Part shown: one piece after another, positions 54,251-63,173 of the stretch
How positions within the stretch are numbered: position 1 is the first letter of the stretch
Layout: the number at the start of each line of letters is the position of its first letter
Assembly (NCBI GenBank): GCA_945883235.1
Contig: CAMCXF010000004.1
Coordinates: forward strand, 62,001 to 126,000
Direction: 5' to 3'
DNA length: 64,000 nt
DNA from: Phenylobacterium deserti
Lineage (GTDB): Bacteria; Pseudomonadota; Alphaproteobacteria; Caulobacterales; Caulobacteraceae
Notes under the pieces: model-generated
What the model saw: only the letters and a program-made list of their open reading frames with translations
What the model was told of the DNA's origin: nothing
The model's database searches: none
Made by a program: the position numbers and the translations under genes

Positions 54251-55825
54251 TCAGAACACCAGCGCGCGCGCTTCCTTGACGTGCGGCAAGGCCTGTATCT
54301 TGCCGAGCAGGGCCGCGGACGGAGCCTGATCGATCCCCACCATGGCGATGGCGTCGTCGCCGGCGTCGATGCGGCCCAGGTTGAACGTCGCAATATTGAC
54401 GCCGGCCTCGCCCAGCAGGCCACCCAGCGCGCCGATGAAACCGGGCCTGTCCAGGTTATTCACATAGAGCATGCGCGGCGAGAACGGGGCGTCCAGGTCC
54501 ATGCCCTTGACCTCCACGACCCGCGGCGCGCCCGCCTGCACGGCACCGGCGAACGAGCGCTTGCCCTTCTCTGTGGTGATGGTGATGCGCATCAGGCTCT
54601 CATAGATTGGCGAGTCCTCCTGGCGGCTCTCAGAGAAGGTGACCCCGCGCTCCTTGGCCACCGCCGGCGCCGAGACCATGTTGATCTCGGCCAGCATCGG
54701 CCGCAGGACGCCGGCCAGGGCGGCGGCACTGAGCGGCTTGGTGTTGAGCTTGGAAACCTCGCCCTCGAAGGCGATGTCCACGGCCTTGACGCCGAAATCA
54801 ACCATCTGGCCGGCCAGCGCACCCAGCTTCTCGGCAAGCGCGATGAAGGGCTTCAGGCGCGGTGCCTCCTCGGCGGTGACGGAGGGGCTGTTCAGCGCAT
54901 TGGTGACGGCGCCGGTCAGCAGATAGTCGCTGATCTGTTCGGCGACCTGCAGGGCGACGTTCTCCTGCGCCTCGTTGGTGGAGGCCCCCAGGTGCGGGGT
55001 GGCCACGAAGTTCGGCGCGCCGAACAGCACGTTTTCCTTCGCAGGCTCGGTCACAAACACGTCGAAGCCGGCACCACCGATGTGACCGCTTTCTAGACCG
55101 GCGCGAAGGGCCGCCTCATCGACCAGCCCGCCGCGGGCGCAGTTGATGATCATCACGCCCTTCTTGGCCTTGGCGAGGTTTTCAGCCGACAGGATGTTGC
55201 GGGTCTTGTCGGTGAGCGGGGTGTGCAGGGTAATGAAATCCGCACGGGCCAGCAGGTCATCCAGCTCGACCTTCTCGACGCCCATCTCGACGGCCTTCTC
55301 GGGCGAGAGGAAGGGGTCGTAGGCCACGACCTTCATCTTCAAGCCCAGCGCGCGGTCGGCAACGATGCCGCCGATGTTTCCGGCGCCGATCAGGCCCAGG
55401 GTCTTGGCGTAGAGTTCCACGCCCATGAAGCGGCTCTTCTCCCACTTGCCGGCCTGGGTGGAGGCGTCGGCGGCGGGCATCTGGCGGGCCAGGGCGAACA
55501 TCATGGCAATGGCGTGCTCGGCGGTGGTGATCGAGTTGCCGAAGGGGGTGTTCATCACCACGACACCGGCGGCGGTGGCGGCGGGGATATCGATGTTGTC
55601 TACGCCGATCCCGGCGCGGCCGATCACCTTCAGCCGTTTGGCGGCGGCTATGACGTCCTTGTTCGGCTTCGTGTCGGAGCGGACGACCAGGCCATCATAG
55701 TCGCCGATCACGGCGATCAGTTCATCTTTCGAAAGGCCGGTCTTGATGTCCACGTCGACGCCGCGCTGGCGGAAGATGTCGACGGCGGCGGGGCTAAGGC
55801 TGTCTGCAATGAGAACGCTGGGCAT
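54251..55825 (-). CDS. serA: D-3-phosphoglycerate dehydrogenase
   Basis: A 524-residue NAD enzyme for the first committed step of serine synthesis, in the long form with an extra substrate-binding domain and a C-terminal ACT domain. The NAD motif is LGLIGAGNIGGIVADRALG. Active-site segments are INCARGGLVDE, DVFVTEPAKENVL and VATPHLGASTNEA (catalytic His). The ACT domain starts at about RMLYVNNLDRPGFIGALGGLLGEAGVNIATFNLGR and probably senses serine. The start at 55825 (MPSVLIADSLS) follows a repeat, not coding DNA. Transcribed behind serC. Confidence 0.95.
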   Translation of the reverse strand: MPSVLIADSLSPAAVDIFRQRGVDVDIKTGLSKDELIAVIGDYDGLVVRSDTKPNKDVIAAAKRLKVIGRAGIGVDNIDIPAATAAGVVVMNTPFGNSITTAEHAIAMMFALARQMPAADASTQAGKWEKSRFMGVELYAKTLGLIGAGNIGGIVADRALGLKMKVVAYDPFLSPEKAVEMGVEKVELDDLLARADFITLHTPLTDKTRNILSAENLAKAKKGVMIINCARGGLVDEAALRAGLESGHIGGAGFDVFVTEPAKENVLFGAPNFVATPHLGASTNEAQENVALQVAEQISDYLLTGAVTNALNSPSVTAEEAPRLKPFIALAEKLGALAGQMVDFGVKAVDIAFEGEVSKLNTKPLSAAALAGVLRPMLAEINMVSAPAVAKERGVTFSESRQEDSPIYESLMRITITTEKGKRSFAGAVQAGAPRVVEVKGMDLDAPFSPRMLYVNNLDRPGFIGALGGLLGEAGVNIATFNLGRIDAGDDAIAMVGIDQAPSAALLGKIQALPHVKEARALVF

Positions 55826-55843
55826 TTGAGGTCTCCGACTCCG

Positions 55844-55936
55844 CTCCCCCTTGCGGGGAGGGGCTGGGGGTGGGGATTTAGGCGGAGACGTGGGCTTTGC
55901 ACCCCCATCCCCAACCCTTCCCCGCAAGGGGGAAGG
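55844..55936. repeat. Short GC-rich inverted repeat of a second family, between serC and serA
   Basis: 93 bases with arms TCCCCCTTGCGGGGAGGGG (from 55845) and CCCTTCCCCGCAAGGGGGAA (to 55935), each with the internal hairpin CCCCTTGCGGGG or its complement, then GGGGTGGGG or CCCCATCCCC. The core differs from that of the longer family. It lies within an operon, so it may weaken read-through into serA or stabilise the serC message. Confidence 0.88.
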
Positions 55937-55945
55937 GAACTTGAT

Positions 55946-57115
55946 TTAAGCTGCGACCAGGCCTTCAGCGACGGACGCGAAGGCCCAGTCGAGCCAGGGC
56001 GTCAGCGCGTCCAGGTCGGAGGTTTCCACCGTGGCACCGCACCAGATCCGAAGACCCGGAGGGGCGTCGCGGTAACCACCAACGTCGAGAGCAACGCCCT
56101 CTTTCTCCAGCAGGCTCGCCAGCTTCTTGGCAAAGTCCGCCTGGGCGTCGTCCGGCAGTTCCGAGACGCGGGGGTCGATGACTTTCAGGCAGACCGAAGT
56201 GTTGGACCGGGTGGCGGCATCCTCGGCCAGGAAGGCGACCCATGGGGTCTTGGCCACCCAGGCGTCGAGGACGGCGAGGTTGGCGTCGGCGCGGCGCTGC
56301 ATTTCGGCCAGGCCGCCGATCCGGGAGGCCCAACCCAGCGCATCCAGGCAATCTTCGACGCAAAGCATCGACGGTGTGTTGATGGTAGCGCCCTCGAAGA
56401 TCTCGAGGTTGACTTTGCCGCCCTTGGTCATGCGGAACAGTTTCGGCATCGGCCAGGGCGGGCTGTAGCTTTCAAGGCGGGCCACGGCGCGAGGACCCAG
56501 GATCAGCACGCCGTGCGCACCCTCGCCGCCCAGCGCCTTCTGCCAGGAGAAGGTCACCACATCGAGCTTGGCCCAATCGAGAGCCTGGGCAAAGGCGGCG
56601 CTGGTGGCGTCGCAGATGGTGATGCCGGTGCGATCAGCCGAGATGAAGTCGCCGTTGGGGACACGGACCCCGGAGGTGGTGCCGTTCCAGGTGAAGACCA
56701 GATCGGCGTCAGGGTCGACCTTGGTCAGGTCCGGAAGCTGGCCATAGGGCGCTTCCAGCACCTCGGCGGGCAGCTTCAGCTGTTTCACCACATCGGTGAC
56801 CCAGTCCTTGCCGAAACTTTCAAAGGCTAGAAGTTGGACCGGTTTCGGGCCCAGCATCGACCACATCGCCATCTCGACCGCGCCGGTGTCTGATCCGGCG
56901 ACGATGCCGATCAGGTAATCGTCAGGAACCTGCAGCACCTCGCGGGTGCGGTCGATGGCTTCGCGCAGACGAGCCTTGCCCGGCTTGGAGCGGTGTGAGC
57001 GGCCCAGCACAGCATTCTGCAGATTTTCGGGGGTCCATCCGGGGCGCTTGGCGCACGGGCCGGACGAAAATTCAGGACGCGCCGGGCGCATGGCTGGCTT
57101 CGGCAGGGTATTCAT
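55946..57115 (-). CDS. serC: Phosphoserine transaminase
   Basis: A 389-residue PLP enzyme that makes phosphoserine from 3-phosphohydroxypyruvate. The PLP lysine lies in [21 protein letters not shown]. The N-terminal [35 protein letters not shown] and the C-terminal [18 protein letters not shown] match the alphaproteobacterial/SerC type. The ATG at 57115 is preceded by AAGGATGGGAG and by a structured leader. Forms an operon with serA, giving two of the three steps to serine; serB is elsewhere. Confidence 0.95.
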   Translation of the reverse strand: MNTLPKPAMRPARPEFSSGPCAKRPGWTPENLQNAVLGRSHRSKPGKARLREAIDRTREVLQVPDDYLIGIVAGSDTGAVEMAMWSMLGPKPVQLLAFESFGKDWVTDVVKQLKLPAEVLEAPYGQLPDLTKVDPDADLVFTWNGTTSGVRVPNGDFISADRTGITICDATSAAFAQALDWAKLDVVTFSWQKALGGEGAHGVLILGPRAVARLESYSPPWPMPKLFRMTKGGKVNLEIFEGATINTPSMLCVEDCLDALGWASRIGGLAEMQRRADANLAVLDAWVAKTPWVAFLAEDAATRSNTSVCLKVIDPRVSELPDDAQADFAKKLASLLEKEGVALDVGGYRDAPPGLRIWCGATVETSDLDALTPWLDWAFASVAEGLVAA

Positions 57116-57117
57116 AG

Positions 57118-57230
57118 CGGTATCTCCCATCCTTACAGATGAGCAGCGCCCCGTTGGGGGGGCGTGGCCCGCGCGGCAAAGGCTCTCGTTTGGCGCAGAA
57201 GGCAAGCGAAAGTTTTTTGGAATGCTAGGT
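57118..57230 (-). ncRNA. Candidate serC-motif RNA leader
   Basis: Between the hypothetical membrane gene and serC, the minus strand can fold. CGCCCC and GGGGCG form a stem with a 6-base loop, and CATC and GATG form another that holds the ribosome site AAGGATGGGAG. GAGAGCCTTTGCCGCGCGGG lies upstream. A conserved RNA called the serC motif is known in front of serC in alphaproteobacteria; I think this is one but cannot check the alignment. It would control serC translation. Confidence 0.45.
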
Positions 57231-57668
57231 TGGAGACGACCGCGATTGTCTCGCCAACCGCGCACGGCGCCTGAGCGTGACAGCGGTACCGATGATCAAG
57301 CACCAGACAATGCCGGCGAAATTTATGTTGTTTATCAGGGCGTGAAGATAGTCCGTATTGGAGCGCCCAGTCACGAGATAGAACGAATGCAATGAGAATT
57401 GCGCGGCGTAGAACAGCATGACGCCGCCCATCCAGGGTGCGCCGTATCGAACGGTCACTATCAGGAGCACGACTGCGGCCAAGCCATCGTTGGCAAATCG
57501 GAGTGTTCCTGCGAGCTCGGGCACGTAGCGAGTGAGAAATCCAACTGCAATGTTGGCGACCACCACAAGCGCGGCAATCCGCTCAGCTGGACCGCCTTTC
57601 CAAACGGAGAAGAGAACTCCGCAGAGGCCGAACGCCGTTAGCGACAGAAAGATGAGAAAAGGCGACAT
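57225..57668 (-). CDS. Hypothetical membrane protein, 147 residues
   Basis: A small integral membrane protein with four hydrophobic segments: [71 protein letters not shown] and [18 protein letters not shown]. The C-terminus is basic ([11 protein letters not shown]), so it should face the cytoplasm. No motif I recognise. Base composition is a little lower in GC than that of its neighbours. Its end abuts the serC leader region, but the two are unlikely to be related in function. Confidence 0.7.
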   Translation of the reverse strand: MSPFLIFLSLTAFGLCGVLFSVWKGGPAERIAALVVVANIAVGFLTRYVPELAGTLRFANDGLAAVVLLIVTVRYGAPWMGGVMLFYAAQFSLHSFYLVTGRSNTDYLHALINNINFAGIVWCLIIGTAVTLRRRARLARQSRSSPT

Positions 57669-57753
57669 GATAGGGCACCCCTACTCGCAAATAGAGGTGC
57701 CCCACCAGTTAACCTATGGCAACATTTCTCTGGAAACCGACCTAGGTGGTCAG

Positions 57754-58089
57754 TTAGCCAACGTCGCGCATCGTCGTGGTCGTCACGGCGGTGGCTTGCG
57801 AAGGCTTCTGCTGGAAGTCCATCTTCGTGCGGATGCCGAGGCGAAGCTTGGCTTCGTTCAGCTCGCTGTGGACGCCGACCATCGCGGAGCGCGCTTCGCT
57901 GAGCGCCTTGAGGGCCTGCATCATCTTCACTTGCACGTCGTCCGCGAACACGAGCGACACGTTTACGTCCTGGCGCGCCTTGAGCATTTCGCTCATCAGC
58001 TCGGCAGCTTCGACCATCGCACTGTCAACAGCGGCTTCGGTCGTGAAAAGCTTCTTGGCCACGCGCTGGGCTACGAATGCTTTTTCCAT
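57754..58089 (-). CDS. Hypothetical helical protein with a CtrA-like box upstream
   Basis: A 111-residue, mainly helical protein: MEKAFVAQRVAKKLFTTEAAVDSAMVEAAELMSEMLKARQDVNVSLVFADDVQVKMMQALKALSEARSAMVGVH. There is no signal peptide. A Thr-rich tail (ATAVTTTTMRDVG) ends it. The start at 58089 fits AAGGGG about 12 bases upstream; an ATG 30 bases earlier is in frame. I do not know the family, but similar small proteins exist in Caulobacterales. A TTAA-N7-TTTAC site about 40 bases upstream suggests cell-cycle control by CtrA. It is divergent from the histidine kinase. Confidence 0.7.
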   Translation of the reverse strand: MEKAFVAQRVAKKLFTTEAAVDSAMVEAAELMSEMLKARQDVNVSLVFADDVQVKMMQALKALSEARSAMVGVHSELNEAKLRLGIRTKMDFQQKPSQATAVTTTTMRDVG

Positions 58090-58127
58090 ATTAGTTAACC
58101 CCTTAATGTTACCCGACACCCGTTAAG

Positions 58128-58143
58128 GTAAAGCGAAGGTTAA
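58128..58143 (-). promoter_or_regulatory. CtrA-like binding site
   Basis: On the minus strand, TTAA (58143-58140), seven bases, then TTTAC (58132-58128): one mismatch to the CtrA consensus TTAA-N7-TTAAC. TTAA occurs five times between 58094 and 58170, which is striking in such GC-rich DNA. It lies in the gap between the helical protein and the histidine kinase and could serve either. Confidence 0.5.
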
Positions 58144-58293
58144 GGCACACGCAACCTATTCATGGGTTGTTAACCATGATTTCTTACCGCCAGCAGTTGT
58201 ATTGTGTCAAAAAGAGCACGGTTTGCGGGTGTGATGCCTGGTCGTCGGATGCTCAGAAGCGAAGCGTTAGGACAATGCGGCTATCCGGATGGC

Positions 58294-60207
58294 ATGAGCG
58301 CCATGGACGCGACAGAGCCGGAAGGCGACCCGACCAATTCGAAGCCGACCGTGACATTCCACGCACGGGTAGCCGGCGTGGGTCTTGTGACGACGGTGGT
58401 CGTGCTGATCGCCGCCTGCCTGACCTTTATGTTGCAACAATGGGCGGTGGCGCGGACCCAGTCGCACCGCTTCCATGAGAGCCTGGCCGAGATTGCCGCC
58501 GAAACAGCCGCACCCTCGATGGTGGCCTCCGAACGCATCCACCTGAGTTCCGCGTTGGCCTCGGTCCACGCCAGTCACGACGTGGTATCGGCAACGGTCG
58601 TCGACGGTACAGGGCGGGAACTGGCGCGGTTTCAGCGCCCATCGGCAGCCGCCAGTGAGACAGAGGTCATCGTCAAGCCGATGATCCTGGAGGGCAAGAC
58701 CGTCGGCCAGCTCAGGCTGACCGTCGAACAACCCTCGCTGGCGCCGATGCTGCCACAGTTCATTGCGCTGACGTTCGTGCTGCTGTTCGGCGGGGTCGGT
58801 GTTGCCCTCTTCCTCGCCCGCAGCCTGGCGCACCGTGTCATCAAGCCGGTGGAATTCTTGTCACAGGCCATGCGCGAGGTCGCGGCCGGCGGCAACTTTA
58901 CGCCGGTCAGGGTGGAGGCCCGGGACGAACTGTTCCAGAGCCTGACTGAAAGCTTCAACGACCTGCTGACCAAGCTGGCCGTGCGCGAGTACGACCTGAA
59001 GTCCGCCATGCGTGAGTTGGAAACGGCGCGTGACGCCGCCAATGCAGCCAACGTCCTGAAGACCCAGTTCCTGGCCAATATGAGCCACGAGATCCGCACA
59101 CCCCTGAACGGTGTGCTGGCCATGGCCGAGGTGATGGCCATGGGTGAACTTGGAGCCACTCAACGCGATCGGCTGGATGTGATCCGGCGATCCGGTGAGC
59201 TGCTGCTGGCCGTCCTGAATGACGTGTTGGACCTTTCCAAGATCGAGGCCGGCAAGCTCACCCTGTTCGAAGAGGACTTCGACGTCGAGACCGCCTTCGC
59301 CCAGGCCCGCGACAGTTACGCCGTGGTGGCGAAAGGCAAGGGCCTAGACTTCAGTCTGACGATCGCGGAGTCGGCCATGGGCTCGTGGCGGGGCGACGCG
59401 GACCGCCTGCGTCAGGTGATCGGAAACCTGCTGTCCAACGCAATCAAGTTCACGCCAAAGGGTTCTGTCAGTGCCGTCGTCGAGACCGGCGGGGCCGGCG
59501 GCCTGAGACTCGTAATCCACGACACTGGTGTCGGCATCGCTCCAGAGAAGCAGCTGACCCTGTTCGAGAAGTTCACCCAGGCCGATAACTCCGCAACGCG
59601 GCGGTTTGGCGGCACGGGTCTTGGCCTAGCAATCTGCCGGGAACTGATCCTCATGATGGGCGGCACGATCCAGGTGGACAGCACCGAGGGTGAAGGTTCG
59701 ACCTTCACGGTGGAGCTGCCCTTGCTGCGGGGCGGGCGAGCGGCAGCGCAGAACCAGCATGTCGCCTACGGTTCGGGCGGCGGGAACCTGCGTCTGCTGG
59801 CGGCGGAAGACAATCCGACAAATCAACAGGTACTGGGGGCCGTACTGGCATCGCTCGGGATCGAGGTGCAGATCGTGCCCAATGGTCATGAAGCCGTCGA
59901 AGCGTGGCGCACCGGGTCATACGATCTCATCCTTATGGACATACAGATGCCGGTCATGGACGGCATCACGGCGGCGGCGAGTATCCGCGCGGCCGAGACC
60001 AAGGCCGGACGACGCAGGACGCCGATTGTCGCGCTGACCGCCAATGCGCTCACCCATCAGGTCGCGGAGTATATGGCCGTAGGGATGGACGCCCACGTCG
60101 CCAAGCCGATCGAGATCGCCAAACTCTATGACGCGATTTCCGCCGTGCTGACGGCCGCTGCTACTGGCGCGGCCACGCCGTCGCAACAGAGTCAGGCTTC
60201 GATCTAA
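58294..60207 (+). CDS. Hybrid sensor histidine kinase/response regulator
   Basis: A 637-residue membrane sensor from ATG 58294 (the frame is open to ATG 58204). Helices at about 26-48 and 155-175 flank a 100-residue periplasmic sensor. A HAMP linker follows. The HisKA phospho-site is His265 in FLANMSHEIRTPLNGV. The ATPase has N-box RLRQVIGNLLSNAIKFTPKG, DTGVGI and GGTGLGLAI. The C-terminal receiver has Asp549 (DLILMDIQMPVMDG) and Lys604 (HVAKP). No output domain, so a separate phosphotransferase must take the phosphate. The signal is unknown and no partner gene lies nearby. Confidence 0.92.
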   Translation: MSAMDATEPEGDPTNSKPTVTFHARVAGVGLVTTVVVLIAACLTFMLQQWAVARTQSHRFHESLAEIAAETAAPSMVASERIHLSSALASVHASHDVVSATVVDGTGRELARFQRPSAAASETEVIVKPMILEGKTVGQLRLTVEQPSLAPMLPQFIALTFVLLFGGVGVALFLARSLAHRVIKPVEFLSQAMREVAAGGNFTPVRVEARDELFQSLTESFNDLLTKLAVREYDLKSAMRELETARDAANAANVLKTQFLANMSHEIRTPLNGVLAMAEVMAMGELGATQRDRLDVIRRSGELLLAVLNDVLDLSKIEAGKLTLFEEDFDVETAFAQARDSYAVVAKGKGLDFSLTIAESAMGSWRGDADRLRQVIGNLLSNAIKFTPKGSVSAVVETGGAGGLRLVIHDTGVGIAPEKQLTLFEKFTQADNSATRRFGGTGLGLAICRELILMMGGTIQVDSTEGEGSTFTVELPLLRGGRAAAQNQHVAYGSGGGNLRLLAAEDNPTNQQVLGAVLASLGIEVQIVPNGHEAVEAWRTGSYDLILMDIQMPVMDGITAAASIRAAETKAGRRRTPIVALTANALTHQVAEYMAVGMDAHVAKPIEIAKLYDAISAVLTAAATGAATPSQQSQASI

Positions 60208-60330
60208 ACGCGCAGTCATGTAGCTGAACGTCAGGCAACCGCAGCCTCAGGTCGCGGTCACAGGCGCTGTGGTCATCTCGGAACCGTTGAAGGCCGGCTC
60301 CTCAGCCGACCACGGATCGGAGGACCCGAA

Positions 60331-60768
60331 ATGAAGACCATTTCGACCAAGACTATCATTGCCGCCCTTGTTGCGACCCTCGCGGCGACCGCCATGGCTA
60401 CACCGGCTGCGGCGCAGGGTTACGGCAACGACCGCCGCGATCATGGGCGCTACGAACAGGACCACTATGGTCACGACCAGCGTTATGATCGGGGCGATGA
60501 CCGTCGTGGCTATCAAAGCATCAACCAGCGCCAGCAACGTCTGGATCAGCGGATCGACCGCGGCCTGCGCGGCGGCACATTGAGCCAACGAGAGGCTCGC
60601 CGCCTTCGCGAGGAGTTTCGCCAGATCGCCTATCTGGCAATGCGCTATCGCCAGGGTGGACTGTCGGGCTGGGAGCGTGCCGACCTCGACCGTCGTTTTG
60701 ATCGCCTCGAGTACCAGGTTCGCCGCGAGCGCCGCGACAACGACTACGGCTCCGGCTACTACCGCTAG
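60331..60768 (+). CDS. Hypothetical secreted Arg/Tyr/Asp-rich protein
   Basis: A 145-residue exported protein. The signal peptide MKTISTKTIIAALVATLAATAMATPAAAQ ends at AAA. Next comes a polar Gly/Arg/His/Tyr/Asp stretch (YGNDRRDHGRYEQDHYGHDQRYDRGDDRRGY) and then a helical pair: RQQRLDQRIDRGLRGGTLSQREARRLREEFRQIAYLAMRYRQGGLSGWERADLDRRFDRLEYQVRRE. The same plan occurs in many small periplasmic proteins of sphingomonads and Caulobacterales; function unknown. The polar stretch could bind metal or the cell wall. It is followed by a strong hairpin. Confidence 0.82.
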   Translation: MKTISTKTIIAALVATLAATAMATPAAAQGYGNDRRDHGRYEQDHYGHDQRYDRGDDRRGYQSINQRQQRLDQRIDRGLRGGTLSQREARRLREEFRQIAYLAMRYRQGGLSGWERADLDRRFDRLEYQVRRERRDNDYGSGYYR

Positions 60769-60786
60769 ATAGACGCGAGGCTTTGG

Positions 60787-60818
60787 CACCGCCCCCGGAG
60801 ACACTTCCGGGGGCGGTG
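60787..60818. terminator. Strong bidirectional hairpin
   Basis: A perfect 13-base stem, CACCGCCCCCGGA (60787-60799) with TCCGGGGGCGGTG (60806-60818), and a 6-base loop, between the convergent secreted-protein and phzF genes. T content after it is low on both sides, but position and strength support termination. Confidence 0.75.
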
Positions 60819-60823
60819 TTGTG

Positions 60824-61642
60824 TCAGGGTGTCAGCCGAAGCCGGCTCTCGATCACGGTCACCGCCTGGCCGCGCAGCACCACGCGCTCGTCGCGGAGTT
60901 CGCAGGTGATATCGCCGCCCCGACCCGGATAGGCCTGCAGGAAACGCACAACGGGTCGACCGAGCTTCTGCGAAAACAGCGGCGACAGGATGCAGTGCAA
61001 AGAGCCCGTGGCCGGATCCTCCGGGATGCCGGAGCCCGGGGCGAAAAACCGATCAACCACGTCAATGGCTGAACCCGTCTTCGCCAGCGCCGCGACGCCG
61101 ACATTGCCACGCCCGGATGTGGCCGCGCTCGCGATAGCGTTCAGGGCGACTAAATTCGGGGTCAGTCCGCGAACGGTATCCTCGTCGGCAAACAGCGCCA
61201 CAAGGTAGGTCGAGACCCAGACCTCGTCGGGCGTTGCGCCGAGAGCCTCGGCCAGTCCTGCCGGCAGGTCAATTCGAACGGGCGGTTGGGCGGGGAAGTC
61301 CATTTCGTATCCCCCGGCCATGCGGCGAAGGGTCAGCGGTCCGGATTGGGTATCGAAAGTCACGAGATCAGCCGTCAGCCCCATTTCGTGGAGGAGGACG
61401 TGGCCCGCCGCCAGGGTCGCGTGACCACACAACGGGACTTCCAGCAGAGGGGTGAACCAGCGCAAGCCAAAGCGCGTGGGGTCGGGTGTTTTCAACAGAT
61501 ACGCCGTTTCGGCCTGATTGTTCTCGGCCGCCAGCGACTGCATCCAGGCTGTCTGGGGCCAGGTGTCAGCAGGTTCGACCACGCAAGCGCCGTTCCCCCG
61601 GAAAGGTTCGCTGGCGAAGGCGTCGACGGTCCATTGGCGCAT
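60824..61642 (-). CDS. PhzF family isomerase/epimerase-like protein
   Basis: A 272-residue protein with two similar alpha/beta halves, related to diaminopimelate epimerase. [22 protein letters not shown] opens the fold and the family's catalytic Glu is Glu45 (NNQAETAYL). [23 protein letters not shown] is the typical motif, and [15 protein letters not shown] comes near the end. Known PhzF catalyses a step in phenazine synthesis, but most members are of unknown role and no other phenazine gene is here. ATG 61642 is chosen as the family start; the frame opens 27 bases earlier. Confidence 0.9.
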   Translation of the reverse strand: MRQWTVDAFASEPFRGNGACVVEPADTWPQTAWMQSLAAENNQAETAYLLKTPDPTRFGLRWFTPLLEVPLCGHATLAAGHVLLHEMGLTADLVTFDTQSGPLTLRRMAGGYEMDFPAQPPVRIDLPAGLAEALGATPDEVWVSTYLVALFADEDTVRGLTPNLVALNAIASAATSGRGNVGVAALAKTGSAIDVVDRFFAPGSGIPEDPATGSLHCILSPLFSQKLGRPVVRFLQAYPGRGGDITCELRDERVVLRGQAVTVIESRLRLTP

Positions 61643-61726
61643 AGCGGGCATCCTGTTCAGGGTCCGCAATTGCCGTCCAGCTACCGTCCATGCAAGGGCC
61701 AGTTGCCGTCGCGCGGACCTCCGGCG

Positions 61727-62299
61727 CTACTGATCCTGCACGTCGAGTTCGGGCCAGCGGGCCTTGGCACCGCCGGCGACCCGCGCGAAATTCGGGCTTC
61801 GACGCGACGGGTTATGGCGCATGCGCAGCGCGAACAGGTCGTCCAGGCCGAATGGGGCGCGGATCGAGAGACTGTCGTCCGCCTCCAGCCGCACAGCCAC
61901 CGCGAACACCGGACTGACAAAGCGCCCGAGCGCCTCGGCGCTTGAGGTCAGCGGCGCATAGGGTTCGCCGAATTTGCCTTCAAACCACAGGTGCACGCGG
62001 GCCTGATTGCGCACCTCGACCATGTCGCGAAGCGGCGGTTCAAACGCGGCCGCCACGCGCCGGATTACCACATCCTCGGCGTCGTAAGAGGTGTCGGGGT
62101 CGAAGTAGGCGACGTCATAGTCCTTGATCCCAAAGTCGAGATCACGGCCCGTCTGCTGATTGAATACCCGCTGGTAGACGGCTCCGGAGAACACCTGCCA
62201 GTCCGGCAGGTTGATGTCCCGCAGGACGCCAAGCACCTGAATCAGCGGCCTCGAGCGGCGCAGGATCGCCTCCAGTCGCGCGCTGAGATCGTCGCTCAA
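61727..62299 (-). CDS. Nucleotidyltransferase family protein (COG3575-like)
   Basis: A 190-residue protein with a nucleotidyltransferase-like core: PDWQVFSGAVYQRVFNQQTGRDLDFGIKDYDVAYFDPDTSYDAEDVVI, where the DYDVAYFD aspartates are in metal-binding position, then VRNQARVHLWFEGKFGEPYAPLTSSAEAL. The C-terminal half (GLDDLFALRMRHNPSRRSPNFA) is conserved in the family. Substrate unknown. It overlaps the end of thiD by 4 bases (ATGA), so the two are translated together. Confidence 0.85.
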   Translation of the reverse strand: MSDDLSARLEAILRRSRPLIQVLGVLRDINLPDWQVFSGAVYQRVFNQQTGRDLDFGIKDYDVAYFDPDTSYDAEDVVIRRVAAAFEPPLRDMVEVRNQARVHLWFEGKFGEPYAPLTSSAEALGRFVSPVFAVAVRLEADDSLSIRAPFGLDDLFALRMRHNPSRRSPNFARVAGGAKARWPELDVQDQ

Positions 62300-63096
62300 A
62301 TCCGCCCCCGGAGCGGCCAGCCATGGTTCAGCGGCCCGTGCCCGGCACCGAACCCCGGTGCCTGCAGCATCGCCTCATGCACATAGTCCCATGCCCGCGC
62401 CACAGCGGCGGCCAGCGGCAATCCCTGCGCGATCCCCGCCGCACACGCCGAGGCCAGCGTGCAGCCGGTGCCGTGGGTGTGGCGGCTGTCGATCCGCTCG
62501 CCCTCGAAGGCCGTTTCGCCGTCCGGGGTCATCAGCACATCAATCACCCGGTCTCCGGCCACATGGCCGCCCTTCATCAGCACGGCCTTGGCACCCAGGA
62601 CCAACAGCGCCTCTCCTGCCCGGCGCAGATCGTCGGTGGTGGCGACGGCGAGGCCGGTCAGCGCCTCGGCCTCCGGCGCATTGGGGGTCAGCAGGGCCGC
62701 ATGCGGAACCAGCCGGTGACGCACTATCGCGACGGCTTCAGCCGCCAGCAGCGAGGCCCCGCCCTTGGCCACCATGACAGGGTCGATCACCGCGGGAATG
62801 GCAAATTCCTCGAGCAACCGCGCCACGAGGGCCACCGTGGCGGCGTCACCCAGCATGCCGGTCTTGATCACGTCGGCACCGATGTCGTCCAGCACGGCGC
62901 GGGCCTGGGACTCGATGATCTCCAGGGGGATCGGGTGCACGCCGGTGACGCCCAGGGTGTTCTGCACCGTGACCGCCGTGATCGCGGTCGCCGCATAGCC
63001 GCCCAGCGCCGTCACCGTCTTGATGTCAGCCTGCACGCCCGCCCCGCCCCCGCTGTCGGAGCCGGCGATGATCAGGACTCGGCCGAGATTGTTCAT
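62296..63096 (-). CDS. thiD: Hydroxymethylpyrimidine/phosphomethylpyrimidine kinase
   Basis: A 266-residue ribokinase-fold enzyme of thiamine synthesis that phosphorylates HMP and HMP-P. Family segments are LIIAGSDSGGGAGVQADIKTVTALGGYAATAITAVTVQNT, KTGMLGDAATV, DPVMVAKGGASLL, LLTPNAPEAEALTG and the catalytic HTHGTGCTLASACAAGIAQG. The start at 63096 is chosen because the family begins with this segment. No thiamine (TPP) riboswitch is possible in the 77-base gap to the next gene. Operon with the nucleotidyltransferase. Confidence 0.95.
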   Translation of the reverse strand: MNNLGRVLIIAGSDSGGGAGVQADIKTVTALGGYAATAITAVTVQNTLGVTGVHPIPLEIIESQARAVLDDIGADVIKTGMLGDAATVALVARLLEEFAIPAVIDPVMVAKGGASLLAAEAVAIVRHRLVPHAALLTPNAPEAEALTGLAVATTDDLRRAGEALLVLGAKAVLMKGGHVAGDRVIDVLMTPDGETAFEGERIDSRHTHGTGCTLASACAAGIAQGLPLAAAVARAWDYVHEAMLQAPGFGAGHGPLNHGWPLRGRI

Positions 63097-63136
63097 GGAC
63101 GCCGGATAGCGCGATTGCGCGGTCAAATCACATTGC

Positions 63137-63165
63137 TTTACAGTTATATCTCTATTGATGCATAT
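63137..63165 (+). promoter_or_regulatory. Putative promoter of the arsR-SRPBCC pair
   Basis: TTTACA at 63137-63142 and GCATAT at 63160-63165, 17 bases apart, in an AT-rich patch with ATATC repeated at 63147 and 63162. The start would be near 63172, next to ATG 63174, so the transcript may be leaderless. The ATATC repeats are possible ArsR operator half-sites. Confidence 0.4.
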
Positions 63166-63173
63166 CTTTGGCC

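Noticed and set aside
55223-56830. 535-codon plus-strand frame opposite serA and serC
   Set aside because: Antisense shadow of two well-supported genes; no ribosome site, no motifs, and it passes through the intergenic repeat.
63097-63173. Thiamine (TPP) riboswitch upstream of thiD
   Set aside because: The gap is only 77 bases, AT-rich, and shows none of the conserved riboswitch segments; it reads better as the arsR promoter.
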